From Helicobacter_D ganmani (GTDB lineage: Bacteria > Campylobacterota > Campylobacteria > Campylobacterales > Helicobacteraceae), in the NCBI RefSeq assembly GCF_965138225.1, contig NZ_CBCSAX010000005.1: a stretch of DNA of 64,000 bases; one strand, 5' to 3'. Of the stretch, positions 54,402 through 63,468 are shown in pieces. The notes below the pieces were generated by a model that made no database searches, had not been told where the DNA came from, and was given only the letters and a program-made list of their open reading frames with translations. A program made the position numbers and the translations under genes. The first letter of the stretch is position 1. Each line of letters begins with the position of its first letter.

Positions 54402-54923
54402 ATGCAAGGTTTTGTTGCGAAAAAACAAGAAGATTTGGCAAATGAAAAAGAATGCAATAAATCAGAGAAGCAAAAATCTGAAGCAATTTGCACGATTCGC
54501 ATAGGGATTATTAAATACCACTTGAGTAAATTTTGCAAAACTAATGCGTCCGCACTTGCATTGATTTTTAAGGCTTTGATGAGGGGAGAGACAATTTATT
54601 CTAAAGCGCAGTTTTTGCAAGATTGTAGCAATGGCAGTTTGCTATGTCAAAAATCAAAAGATTCTGATGCATTAGAAAACAAAGAAAACACTCATCAAGA
54701 AACTACGCAAAAAGAATCCCAAAGTGTTAGAATGTATCACAAGCAAGAATCCCCTTTGGTTCAAACGCTCAATGTTGAATCCCCCTCCTTGAAAAAGCCT
54801 ATCAAAACAGCAAGTCATTCAGAAAGTATCTCCCCTAAAACAGCTCAAAAAGACTCTAAGGATTCTACGCAATCTCAAGCGCAAAATTCTCCCCAAACTT
54901 TTCCATTGAATATTGAGGGATAA
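54402..54923 (+). CDS. Hypothetical low-complexity protein upstream of trmL
   Basis: The 173-residue protein has a basic N-terminal 90 residues with one short hydrophobic patch (CTIRIGIIKYHLSKFCKT) and a C-terminal half made of Ser, Thr, Gln, Lys and Pro, likely disordered. Cys appear in the first half (C19, C30, C45). No family recognised. It has an own extended -10 promoter and ends two bases before trmL, so it probably is translated. It may have arisen by drift in a fast-evolving region. Confidence 0.55.
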   Translation: MQGFVAKKQEDLANEKECNKSEKQKSEAICTIRIGIIKYHLSKFCKTNASALALIFKALMRGETIYSKAQFLQDCSNGSLLCQKSKDSDALENKENTHQETTQKESQSVRMYHKQESPLVQTLNVESPSLKKPIKTASHSESISPKTAQKDSKDSTQSQAQNSPQTFPLNIEG

Positions 54924-54925
54924 AT

Positions 54926-55393
54926 ATGCGTTTTCATATTGTTTTGCACGAGCCACGTATTCCGCAAAATACGGGAAATATTGGACGCCTTTGTTTTGCT
55001 AGTGATTCCGTATTGCACTTGATTTATCCACTTGGCTTTACTCTCTCTCAAAGGGAATTAAAACGTGCTGGAATGGATTATTGGAAAGATTTGGAAGTTT
55101 ATGAATGGGCAAGCACAGAAGCATTTTGGGATTCTGCATTATTGCCGATTCCGCATTTTTATTTGACAACCAAGGCAAAATGTCCTTATTATCAAGCACC
55201 CTTGAGTGGTGGTGCGTATTTGCATTTTGGACGCGAAGATGCTGGATTAAGGGAGGAAATTTTAAAGGCAAATCAAGAATTTTGCTACACGATTCCAATG
55301 CAGAATAATGCACGTAGCTTAAACCTCGCAACAAGTGTTGGAATCGTATTGTATGAGGGGGTAAGACAGAGGGATACAAGGAGATATTTTTAA
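54926..55393 (+). CDS. trmL: tRNA (cytidine/uridine-34 2'-O)-methyltransferase TrmL
   Basis: TrmL is a SPOUT-fold enzyme that methylates the wobble ribose of tRNA-Leu. The 155-residue protein shows the family blocks HEPRIPQNTGNIGRLC (8-23), HFGREDAGL (about 92-100) and IPMQNNARSLNLATSVGIVLYE (about 114-135) that form the SAM-binding knot. Starts two bases after the preceding stop. Confidence 0.94.
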   Translation: MRFHIVLHEPRIPQNTGNIGRLCFASDSVLHLIYPLGFTLSQRELKRAGMDYWKDLEVYEWASTEAFWDSALLPIPHFYLTTKAKCPYYQAPLSGGAYLHFGREDAGLREEILKANQEFCYTIPMQNNARSLNLATSVGIVLYEGVRQRDTRRYF

Positions 55394-55423
55394 ATTTTTT
55401 TAGAGGAGTTGTGCTTGGTAAAA

Positions 55424-56326
55424 TTAAATGTAAATTTCTGTCTTAAAGCAAACAATTGCTTGTCCTGTGATTTGCACTAAAATGGGCTTCCCATTTTGAA
55501 TCTCTACATTCACACGCATTCCACCTGTTCTTTTAATGGCTTCTCCTTGTAAAATCGCAAAGGAGAGATTGTTTTGGGTTTCTAAGTGTTTTACGATTCC
55601 ATAATGGACTAGATAAGCACCCAATGCTCCATTGGCATTTCCTGTAACAGGATCTTCTGCAATTCCAATTGTGGGGGCAAACATTCTCCCACGAACGAGT
55701 GGATTGGTATCAAAATGGAGCGTGAAAAGGTAGAATCCATTGCAATGGATTTTTGCACTAAGGACGCTTAGGTTTTCTAGGTTTGGTTTCATAGCGTTTA
55801 ATAGCTTGTTCTCTTTAATGCCAATCATAATCTTTGAATGTCCTGTGGAGGCAATCGCAATCGGACAATCTTCTCTAATGTCTTGAGGTTGGATTCCTAA
55901 TGCTTCAATGATTTTGACTTGTAATGGACTCATCAAGCGGTTTTTCTACCTGTGGTTTTCCTTGCGTCATCGTAATATTAAAATCATTGTTTTCTTGTGT
56001 GATATCCACAGGCAGAATCCCTGCTTTTGTCTTTTGTAGAACTTTCCCTATTTTTCCTTGTTCTAAGGCTCTAATGTGGTGCGCGGCAATCGTTGCGCGT
56101 CCGCAGATAGGAACTTCTTTTGTAGGAGTAAAGAATCGCACTTCTATATCGTAATGACTAGCGGTAGGTGAGAGGATAAAGGCTGTTTCTGAATTATTTA
56201 ATTCTCGCGCAATTTGCTGCATTTGTATTTCACTTAAGCCATCAGCATTCAAAACAACGCCCGCAGGATTTCCAAAAATCTGTTTTTTGTAAAGGAATCT
56301 ACCTGATAAACACGATAAGCTTTCAT
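55424..56326 (-). pseudogene. PhzF-family isomerase, disrupted by two frameshifts
   Basis: Read on the minus strand the first 16 codons from ATG 56326 give MKAYRVYQVDSFTK, the usual PhzF start. The frame then fails at an A6 run (56288-56283); with A7 it would read TKKQIFGNPAGVVLNADGLSE. A second frame runs from about 56252 to 55905, ending in VEKPLDESITSQNH. A third continues MSPLQVKIIEALG to 55424 and carries the family EDPVTGNANGALGAYL. Joined, the product is about 300 residues, a normal PhzF/epimerase size. Function before decay is unknown. The first lesion could be sequencing error or slippage, the second is not in a homopolymer. Confidence 0.75.
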
Positions 56327-56341
56327 TTTTTGCCTCATTGA

Positions 56342-57469
56342 CTAAAATTTACTCTTTAAAATCACACCAGATTCTAAATGATGTGTATGAGGAAATTGGT
56401 CAAAAAAGGCGGTATGTAGAATCGTATGTGTTTGTGTAAGAATCTCTAAATCTTTTTTGAGGCTTACAGGATTGCATGAAATATAAATAATTGTTTGGAA
56501 TCTCTGCAAAAAATGACAAATTTCTGCTCCTAAACCAGCACGTGGTGGGTCAATCAATACTGCACTAAAACGAAAAGAATCCAGAGGAATTTCTCTCAAG
56601 CGATGAAATTTTCGCACATTATTTAGAGCTTCCATACATTCCTCTCCGCTTAAGCGCACGAAATGGATATTTGAAATCTGATTGATTTGTGTTGCAAATT
56701 GTGCTGCTTGGATAGAGGTTTTGGAGATTTCAGTAGCAAGCACTTTACGAAATTTTTGTGCAAGTGGAATCGTAAAGTTGCCACAACCACAATACATTTC
56801 TAGCAAATCTTGCGTCTTGGAATCCTCCAAATGTCGCAAAATCCAAGTAATCATTTGTGCATTGATGAGAGGATTAGGTTGCGTGAAAGCTCCCTCAAAA
56901 TAACGATAAAGATAGGTTTTATCAAGGATTCTTAGGGATTCTGTTAAATAATCCTTACCTACAACCCATTTTACGCCTTTGGAACGTCCGATGAGATGAA
57001 TTTCAAGATTTAGGGCAAGTTGTAACTTTTGACATAAATTTTCTGCTTCTTTTTTCCAAGATTCTGTTAAATTTCTATGATAAATTAAGGTTAAAAGAAT
57101 TGCATTGGTTTGAGAGGAGAGAATCTCTAAACTAAAAAGACGGATTGTAAAATTATAAAATTCAGTTGTATTGAGCAAATCCTTTAAAATAAATAAGATT
57201 TGTTGAATATTTGGAAGCAAATTGGGACAATTTTCTATAAGAACAAAGCGGGATTCTTTCTTGCTTGTAGGATTCAAGCGGCGCATTGCAAAGTGAATTT
57301 TGTTTTCAAGATGATAGATTCCAATCTCTGCACGTGCTCTAAAACCTGAATTTTGACTGCTGAAAACTTCAAAATTACTTAGGTTTAATAAAAGGCTTGC
57401 TTGAGCTGTTTTGGATTCTAAACTTATCTCTGTGCAACCACCACAAACTCCAAGATATTTACAAGTCAT
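56342..57469 (-). CDS. trmA: tRNA (uracil-5-)-methyltransferase TrmA
   Basis: The 375-residue protein methylates U54 of tRNA. Motifs: Cys-rich start MTCKYLGVCGGC, SAM site LLEMYCGCGNFTIPLA (about 212-227), DPPRAGLG (about 296-303) and the catalytic Cys in IYISCNPVSLKKDL (about 320-333). E. coli TrmA lacks the N-terminal cluster-like Cys motif, RumA-type proteins have it. The N-terminal Cys and the short length leave some doubt between TrmA and RlmD-like specificity. Ends 2 bases before fliP's stop upstream. Confidence 0.82.
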   Translation of the reverse strand: MTCKYLGVCGGCTEISLESKTAQASLLLNLSNFEVFSSQNSGFRARAEIGIYHLENKIHFAMRRLNPTSKKESRFVLIENCPNLLPNIQQILFILKDLLNTTEFYNFTIRLFSLEILSSQTNAILLTLIYHRNLTESWKKEAENLCQKLQLALNLEIHLIGRSKGVKWVVGKDYLTESLRILDKTYLYRYFEGAFTQPNPLINAQMITWILRHLEDSKTQDLLEMYCGCGNFTIPLAQKFRKVLATEISKTSIQAAQFATQINQISNIHFVRLSGEECMEALNNVRKFHRLREIPLDSFRFSAVLIDPPRAGLGAEICHFLQRFQTIIYISCNPVSLKKDLEILTQTHTILHTAFFDQFPHTHHLESGVILKSKF

Positions 57470-57471
57470 TG

Positions 57472-58224
57472 CTACCGAAAACTTTGCACTAGATTCATCG
57501 TCAGCAGGTTAAAGCCATCTACTAGAATGAAAACAAGAATCTTGAAAGGCAATGAAATCATTGTTGGAGGTAACATCATCATTCCCATTGCCATAAGAAT
57601 GGAGCTGATGACCATATCAATAACTAAAAAGGGCAAATAAAGTAAGAATCCAATTTGAAAGGCGGTTTTCATTTCGCTAATAATAAAAGCGGGCAAGGCA
57701 ATGCTTAGTGGCACATCTTGCGCACTTTGAGGGTTTTCAATATTACGAATACGATAAAATAATGCTAAATCTTTGGGGCGCGTGTTGCGAATCATAAAAT
57801 CTTTAAAAGGTTGAGAAGCGCGCAAAAAGGCTTCATCATAAGGAATCTCTTTGGCAATATAGGGGGCTATGCCTTGATTGTAACCCTCTTTGGCGACAGG
57901 TTCCATAATAAAAAATGTCAAAATTAAGGCAAAAGAGACTAATAGTTGCGTAGGAGGGGATTGTTGTGTTCCCATTGCAGTCCGCAAAAAAGCAAGCACA
58001 ACAAGGATTCTAGCAAAGCTTGTTGCCATTAGGATTAAAGAAGGTGCTAAAACAAGTAGAGTTAAAACGACAACAATATTGAGTGTTGTAACCAAATCAC
58101 CTGGTTCTGTCGGTGCGGTGAGTGTTAAATCTACGGTTGGAATCGTAGGGCTTTGAGGCAACTGCGGCGGTGCTGCAAAAAGCGAGAGCACACTAAAAAA
58201 CAAAATAAATAAGAGTCGTCCCAC
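57472..58224 (-). CDS. fliP: Flagellar export protein FliP
   Basis: FliP is part of the flagellar type III export gate. The 250-residue protein has a signal peptide (about 1-18), then four hydrophobic segments with the conserved LAPSLILMATSFARILVVLAFLRTAMGTQQ (about 59-88) and EMKTAFQIGFLLYLPFLVIDMVISSILMAMGMMMLPP (about 181-217). ATG lies directly after the motB stop. Confidence 0.96.
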   Translation of the reverse strand: MGRLLFILFFSVLSLFAAPPQLPQSPTIPTVDLTLTAPTEPGDLVTTLNIVVVLTLLVLAPSLILMATSFARILVVLAFLRTAMGTQQSPPTQLLVSFALILTFFIMEPVAKEGYNQGIAPYIAKEIPYDEAFLRASQPFKDFMIRNTRPKDLALFYRIRNIENPQSAQDVPLSIALPAFIISEMKTAFQIGFLLYLPFLVIDMVISSILMAMGMMMLPPTMISLPFKILVFILVDGFNLLTMNLVQSFR

Positions 58225-59151
58225 TTAAGATTTCCTTGTTAAAAATACCAAAGCATAAGGATTTGTGTTAAAACGTTGAGATTGAATTGTGCGATTTTGT
58301 AGAATTTCATTTTCTTGCGTGTTGGATTCTTGGTTTGGCGCGATTTCTTGGGTCTTTTTTTCTTGTTGGTTAATATTTTGTTGAATCGTTCTATCCAAGA
58401 TATTTTGTGTTTTATGCAAAAGTTTATCATCAGGATAAAATCTAAATTCTACGCGTCGGTTGCTTGAACGATTCTCTTCGCTTGTGTTTGGGACAATAAA
58501 ATTGCTTGCTCCATTTCCAAGAGAAGTAAGTTTTTTGGGATTGACTTTATTTTCTATCAAGATTTTAGAAACACTCAATGCTCTAAGTGCGCTTAAGCCC
58601 ATATCGTCTTTATATTTCGTTGTAGGAGTGATTGGAGAATTATCGGTGTAGCCAATTACATCCGCGTGTAAATTAGCAGGCATTTTTTGTAAAATCAATG
58701 CAAGTCTTTTGAGGAATAGAATTTCCTCTTCGTTATAGAGTGTTGTTTCGCCTTTTTCAAATAGCAATTTACCGCTAAAACGCAAAATAAAGCCCTCACT
58801 CCCATCATCTACGATATTAGATGGTCCCAAAGAGACGCGGACATTTTCTTTGAAATCCAAAATCTCACTTTCAATTTTTTTGACTTCTTCCGCACTTTCT
58901 GGCTCTGTTGTCATATCGGCTTGTTGTTGGATTCTTGTATTGTCTGGCTCGGTTTTGATTCCTCCGCTTAGCAAAGACATTGCGCCTTTCATACTTCCTT
59001 CTGCTTCTGTGAGTTTTTTGGCATCAAAAGTTACCATAGAAAGAATCAAAATAAAAAATGTCAGAATGAGTGTAACCATATCCCCATAAGTTCCCAACCA
59101 AAGAGGCAAAACTTGAGGGCAATCACAAGGTGGGCAGCGAGTTTTTCCCAT
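58225..59151 (-). CDS. motB: Flagellar motor stator protein MotB
   Basis: MotB, 308 residues, has a single helix preceded by GTYGDMVTLILTFFILIL (about 20-37) with Asp24, the proton-binding residue, and a C-terminal OmpA-like peptidoglycan domain (about 130-235, ending NRRVEFRF). The last 70 residues are Gln/Asn/Glu-rich and less conserved. It starts 11 bases after the motA stop and abuts fliP. Confidence 0.95.
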   Translation of the reverse strand: MGKTRCPPCDCPQVLPLWLGTYGDMVTLILTFFILILSMVTFDAKKLTEAEGSMKGAMSLLSGGIKTEPDNTRIQQQADMTTEPESAEEVKKIESEILDFKENVRVSLGPSNIVDDGSEGFILRFSGKLLFEKGETTLYNEEEILFLKRLALILQKMPANLHADVIGYTDNSPITPTTKYKDDMGLSALRALSVSKILIENKVNPKKLTSLGNGASNFIVPNTSEENRSSNRRVEFRFYPDDKLLHKTQNILDRTIQQNINQQEKKTQEIAPNQESNTQENEILQNRTIQSQRFNTNPYALVFLTRKS

Positions 59152-59162
59152 TTATCAAGACT

Positions 59163-59927
59163 CTATTCAAATTGACTAACGCGTTGATTGGGTGGCAAGA
59201 ATGTCAGCAACTTCGCTTCAAGCGCACGTGGGTTGTCTCCCGCTTGAATAGACATAATCCCTTCAATGATTAATAGTTTCACCAATGCTTCATCGGCGGC
59301 ACGCACTTTGAGGATATTTGCAATCGGTGAGCCTACAACATTTCCAACAAATGAGCCATAAAATGTAGTGAGCAAGGCAACAGCCATCGCAGGTCCAATA
59401 GAAGCTGGGTCAGACATATTCAAAAGCATCGCAACAAGCCCGATGAGCGTTCCGAGCATTCCATAAGAACCCGCAAATGCTGCCCAAGTATCAAAAATAC
59501 CTGCATTGTCTTTGTGTCTTTCAAGCGTCCTGTCCATATCGGTTTCTAGCAAATCCCGAATGCTATCAGGCTCTGCGCCGTCAATCGCCATATTTAATCC
59601 ACGTTTTAAAAATTCATTTTCTTCCTGATTGGATTGCTGCTCTAGCGAAAGGATTCCATCACGTCTTGCTTGTGTGGAATAATCTACAAGTTTTTTGATG
59701 AGTCCCGGAACATCAAAAGTTTGAGGTTTAAAAGCAATCATAAAGTAAGTGAAAAACTTTTTCATACTTTCCATTTTGTAGGCAATCAATAAGCTTGTGA
59801 TAGAGCCTCCAACAGTAATGAGAATAGAGGGAACATCAAGGTAGGGTGCAATCCCTACACCAAGCGCCATTGCTGTGCCTAAAAGTATAAGTGATAACGA
59901 AATCCCTGCAACTGACCCTAAATCCAT
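59163..59927 (-). CDS. motA: Flagellar motor stator protein MotA
   Basis: MotA, 254 residues, has four helices and a cytoplasmic loop. Visible: N-terminal helices to about 50, the loop with basic residues RR and LERHKDNAGIFDTW, and the third and fourth helices GMLGTLIGLVAMLLNM (about 156-171) with conserved Pro after. It forms the proton-driven stator with MotB. Divergent from glmU with a 131-nt gap. Confidence 0.95.
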   Translation of the reverse strand: MDLGSVAGISLSLILLGTAMALGVGIAPYLDVPSILITVGGSITSLLIAYKMESMKKFFTYFMIAFKPQTFDVPGLIKKLVDYSTQARRDGILSLEQQSNQEENEFLKRGLNMAIDGAEPDSIRDLLETDMDRTLERHKDNAGIFDTWAAFAGSYGMLGTLIGLVAMLLNMSDPASIGPAMAVALLTTFYGSFVGNVVGSPIANILKVRAADEALVKLLIIEGIMSIQAGDNPRALEAKLLTFLPPNQRVSQFE

Positions 59928-60058
59928 ATTTGTGCTTCCTTACAAAATAGAAAATTAAACCTTAAAGAAAATAACTTTTTTGATTTTAAAATAAAAATTT
60001 TAAACTTTATTGTGTTAAAATTTGTTTAAATTATCTTTAAAAGTGGAATCTTTAGCTT

Positions 60059-61366
60059 ATGAATAAAAACTCCTTATCCATTGTAATTTTAGCGGCTGGT
60101 AAAGGCACGCGTATGAAGTCTAATACTCCTAAAGTCTTACATAGAATTTGTGGGCGTGAAATGCTATATTATAGCATTAAGGAATCTCTGAAGTTAAGCA
60201 ATGATGTTTGTGTGATTTTGGGTTTTGAAGCAGAACGGATTAAAGAAAAAATGCAAGAATATTTTGGAGATAAAATCCGCTTTTTATACCAAGATTTGGT
60301 AGATTTTCCCGGAACAGGTGGAGCGCTTAAAGGTTATTTACCAAAATATAAGAAAGTTTTGGTTTTAAATGGTGATATGCCTTTGGTGCAAGCAGAGGAA
60401 TTGTCAAAATTTATGCACTTGGATTCTGAAGTTGTGATGAGTGTGCTTGATTTGCCTAATACAAATGGTTATGGACGTGTTGTTATTCGCGAGAATCAAG
60501 TGCAAGAAATTATAGAAGAAAAAGATGCGAATGCGGAAATTCTGGCACTTCACACATTAAATGCTGGGGTTTATTGTTTTAACCGCGAAATTTTAGAATC
60601 TTATCTGCCACGTTTGGATAATAATAATGCACAAAAAGAATATTATTTGACAGATATTATTGCACTTGCAAGAAGGGATTCTGTAACTATTATGCCTTTA
60701 TTTGTGGAGATTACAAATTTTAAAGGCGTAAATGATAAATTAGACCTTGCGAGAGCGGAAGAAATTTTGGGCGATCGCATCAAGGAATCTTGGATAAAAA
60801 AAGGTGTTTTAATGTGTTTGCCTAATACAATTTATATTGAAGAGGGCGTGGAATTTGTCGGTGAATGTGTAGTGGAAAATGGTGTCCGTATTTGTGGGGA
60901 TTCTAAAATCATTCATTCCCATATTAAGGCACAAAGCATTATAGAATCTAGTATTATAGAATCTAGTGATGTGGGACCTTTAGCGCATTTGCGTCCTCAA
61001 AGCGTGATAAAAAATACGCATATTGGAAACTTTGTAGAAGTAAAAAAATCCCAATTAGAGAGCGTCAAGGCAGGACATTTAAGTTATATTGGAGATAGTG
61101 AAATAGGAAGCGGTACGAATATTGGTGCGGGCTTTATTACTTGTAATTACAATGGCAAGAGTAAGCATAAAACAATAATTGGTAAAAATGTATTTATCGG
61201 GAGTGATTCGCAAGCAGTAGCACCTGTGGTGATTGAAGATGATTGTCTCATTGGTGCTGGAAGCACGATAAGACGGAATCTCAAAAAAGGCGAACTCTTT
61301 GTTACGCGTGGAGAAGAAGTGAGTAAAGCGGGATTTTTTTATAAATTTTTCAATAAAAAATCATAG
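60059..61366 (+). CDS. glmU: Bifunctional GlmU (UDP-GlcNAc synthesis)
   Basis: GlmU acetylates glucosamine-1-phosphate and adds UMP. The 435-residue protein has an N-terminal uridyltransferase domain (LAAGKGTRMKSNTPKVLH about 11-28) and a C-terminal left-handed beta-helix domain from about 245 with hexapeptide repeats and NYNGKSKHKT (about 363-372). The helix includes a short tandem repeat IIESSIIESS. Downstream genes follow closely. Confidence 0.95.
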   Translation: MNKNSLSIVILAAGKGTRMKSNTPKVLHRICGREMLYYSIKESLKLSNDVCVILGFEAERIKEKMQEYFGDKIRFLYQDLVDFPGTGGALKGYLPKYKKVLVLNGDMPLVQAEELSKFMHLDSEVVMSVLDLPNTNGYGRVVIRENQVQEIIEEKDANAEILALHTLNAGVYCFNREILESYLPRLDNNNAQKEYYLTDIIALARRDSVTIMPLFVEITNFKGVNDKLDLARAEEILGDRIKESWIKKGVLMCLPNTIYIEEGVEFVGECVVENGVRICGDSKIIHSHIKAQSIIESSIIESSDVGPLAHLRPQSVIKNTHIGNFVEVKKSQLESVKAGHLSYIGDSEIGSGTNIGAGFITCNYNGKSKHKTIIGKNVFIGSDSQAVAPVVIEDDCLIGAGSTIRRNLKKGELFVTRGEEVSKAGFFYKFFNKKS

Positions 61367-61402
61367 AATTACATATTAAATTATTTTTGAAAGAAGTGGA
61401 AA

Positions 61403-61600
61403 ATGCAAATTAAACTTAATGGAAATATTATTCATACAGAATCCAAAAATGTTTTGGAGTTGTTGCAGGAATATAAAATAGAAACAAAAAGTGTAGCTGT
61501 TGCGATTAATCTTGAAATTGTCAAACAAGAGAAGTGGGATTCCTTTCTTTTAAAAGAAAACGATATTATAGAATGTCTTACCTTTATGGGTGGTGGATAA
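61403..61600 (+). CDS. ThiS-like sulfur-carrier protein
   Basis: The 65-residue protein has the ubiquitin-like ThiS pattern: LNGNIIHTESKNVLELLQ... and a C-terminal FMGGG ending in Gly-Gly, the thiocarboxylate site. It may supply sulfur to thiazole synthesis or another carrier pathway. No thiF, thiG or moe gene is adjacent, so the partner is unknown. ATG follows AAGAAGTGG. It lies between glmU and argC. Confidence 0.72.
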   Translation: MQIKLNGNIIHTESKNVLELLQEYKIETKSVAVAINLEIVKQEKWDSFLLKENDIIECLTFMGGG

Positions 61601-61611
61601 AGAATCTAACA

Positions 61612-61639
61612 TTGAAAGCCTTAAAAGCAGAAAGATAAT
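61612..61639 (+). promoter_or_regulatory. Candidate promoter of argC
   Basis: TTGAAA (61612-61617), a 16-nt spacer and GATAAT (61634-61639) lie 41 nt before the ATG at 61681. Confidence 0.4.
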
Positions 61640-61680
61640 TTTAAAGTAAATAAAAATCAGTTCAATTAAAAGGGAGAATA

Positions 61681-62691
61681 ATGAAAATTAAAACTTCTAT
61701 TGTTGGAGTCAGTGGCTATACAGGATTGGAGCTTGTAAAGCTCTTGATTCACCACCCTGTATTTGAACTGAATGCAGTATATGCTAGCGAGAATCATCAA
61801 GAATTATCCGCTTTACATTGTTGTTTAAAAGATGTAATAAAATTGCCTGTATCGGAAGCAAATTTGACACAAATTGCACAAGAAAGTGAATTGGTTTTTC
61901 TTGCCTTACCACACCAAAAAGCAATGGAATATGTTAAAGGGCTTTATGATAAGGGTGTTAAAATTGTAGATTTGTCGGCGGATTATCGTTTGAGTTTAGA
62001 AAAATATGAGGAGAATTATTGCACTCATTTGGATAAAGAGAATCTAAAAAATGCAGTTTATGGGTTACCTGAATATAATCGCTCACAAATTGCCAAAACA
62101 AGCTTGGTTGCTAATCCGGGCTGTTACCCCACAGCTTCTTTATTGGCGATTCTGCCTTTTATTCCTTATTTGGATTTGAATCATACACTTTATATTGATG
62201 CAAAAAGTGGAGTAAGTGGAGCAGGAAAAAAGTTAGCGCAAACTTCTCATTTTGTAACGATTAATGAGAATCTTTTTGCATATTCTCCTATCAATCATCG
62301 TCATTCTTCTGAAATTAATGAGCAATTAAAAAAGCTTGGTAAGGAGAATCTAAAGGCACTTTTTGTGCCACATTTGATTCCGCTTACACGCGGTATGTTA
62401 GTGTCTGTTTATGCGCGTTTAAAAGAGCCGATAGAGACATTAGAGATTTTGCAAACCAAATACAATAATGAACCATTTGTTCGTGTTAGGAGGACTTGCT
62501 CCCAAATTAAAAATGTTGCAGGCACACATTTTTGTGATATTTTTGCTAAAACCGATGGCTTGGATTTATTTATTACTTCAAGTATTGACAATCTCTTGCG
62601 TGGTGCAAGCTCCCAAGCACTTGCGAATGCTAATTTAATGTTTGGGTTAGAAGAATCCTTAGGATTACCACAAATTGCATATGCTCCTTAG
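61681..62691 (+). CDS. argC: N-acetyl-gamma-glutamyl-phosphate reductase
   Basis: ArgC reduces N-acetylglutamyl phosphate in arginine synthesis. The 336-residue protein has the NADP loop VGVSGYTGLELVKLL (about 8-22), the catalytic Cys in NPGCYPTASLLAI (about 145-157), and the substrate His/Arg in PHLIPLTRGML. Start ATG with GGGAG upstream. The other arginine gene of the window, argF, lies far away at 34.4 kb. Confidence 0.96.
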   Translation: MKIKTSIVGVSGYTGLELVKLLIHHPVFELNAVYASENHQELSALHCCLKDVIKLPVSEANLTQIAQESELVFLALPHQKAMEYVKGLYDKGVKIVDLSADYRLSLEKYEENYCTHLDKENLKNAVYGLPEYNRSQIAKTSLVANPGCYPTASLLAILPFIPYLDLNHTLYIDAKSGVSGAGKKLAQTSHFVTINENLFAYSPINHRHSSEINEQLKKLGKENLKALFVPHLIPLTRGMLVSVYARLKEPIETLEILQTKYNNEPFVRVRRTCSQIKNVAGTHFCDIFAKTDGLDLFITSSIDNLLRGASSQALANANLMFGLEESLGLPQIAYAP

Positions 62692-62705
62692 CATTTAAAA
62701 ACAAA

Positions 62706-63467
62706 ATGATACAAGAGAAATTCATCATTCAAGAAGGGGCGATTTTTATTGCCGATTCACATCATCATAGTCTTTACCAAAATACATTGGATTCTGCGTT
62801 TCAAGAGCTTTTGCAATTTTCTAGTCGGCAGATTTTTCTTATGGGAGATATTTTTGATTTTTTAGTTGGCAGTGTCCAGCAATCTTTGAGAGATAATCAA
62901 AAAACACTTGAGCTGTTAGAGCAGTTATCTTTCAAGCACAAAATTTATTATTTTGAAGGGAATCACGATTTTTTATTATCGCAAATTCCTCATTTTAAAA
63001 ATATTTGTTATTTTCCATTGAATGTCCAACCCGTTTGTTTTGACTTTGGAGGAAAGAAAGCTTATTTAGCACACGGAGATATATTTTTGAATTGGCAGTA
63101 CTCATTTTATACTAAAATGATCCGCCAACATTTTTTTATTAAATTTTTAGATTTTTTTTCTTTTTTTCTGTATCCTCAAATTTTGCATTATTTACAAAAC
63201 AAAAAGAAGCAAAAAAAAATGACAAAAAATACAAATAAATCACTTATTGATGGCGATAAATTAGCATTTTTACGCATTAATAAATATAAAAAAAACTTAA
63301 ATATTTCAAACGATTCCTATATTGTAGAGGGGCATTTTCATTGGGGTAAAAATGTAAAATTTCATCAAATGAATTACATTGGGTTACCTTTTTTTGCTTG
63401 TAAAAAAAAGTATTTTGTTGTAGAATATACAAATTATTGTTTATCCTTAATTGAAAAGGAGTTATGA
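62706..63467 (+). CDS. Metallophosphoesterase, possibly LpxH-like
   Basis: The 253-residue protein has the ordered metal motifs of calcineurin-like phosphoesterases: ADSHHH (about 16-21), MGDIFDFL (about 46-53), GNHDFLL (about 79-85), AHGDIF (about 121-126) and GHFHWG (about 213-218). LpxH, which cleaves UDP-2,3-diacylglucosamine in lipid A synthesis, has the same order and length, but the substrate here is inferred only. A Lys-rich hydrophilic stretch (about 163-180) interrupts the fold. Starts 14 bases after argC and abuts cheV. Confidence 0.7.
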   Translation: MIQEKFIIQEGAIFIADSHHHSLYQNTLDSAFQELLQFSSRQIFLMGDIFDFLVGSVQQSLRDNQKTLELLEQLSFKHKIYYFEGNHDFLLSQIPHFKNICYFPLNVQPVCFDFGGKKAYLAHGDIFLNWQYSFYTKMIRQHFFIKFLDFFSFFLYPQILHYLQNKKKQKKMTKNTNKSLIDGDKLAFLRINKYKKNLNISNDSYIVEGHFHWGKNVKFHQMNYIGLPFFACKKKYFVVEYTNYCLSLIEKEL

Positions 63468-63468
63468 G

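Noticed and set aside
60950..60980. Tandem 15-base repeat in glmU as a mobile-element scar
   Set aside because: It encodes IIESSIIESS within the hexapeptide-repeat domain, where such repetition is expected.
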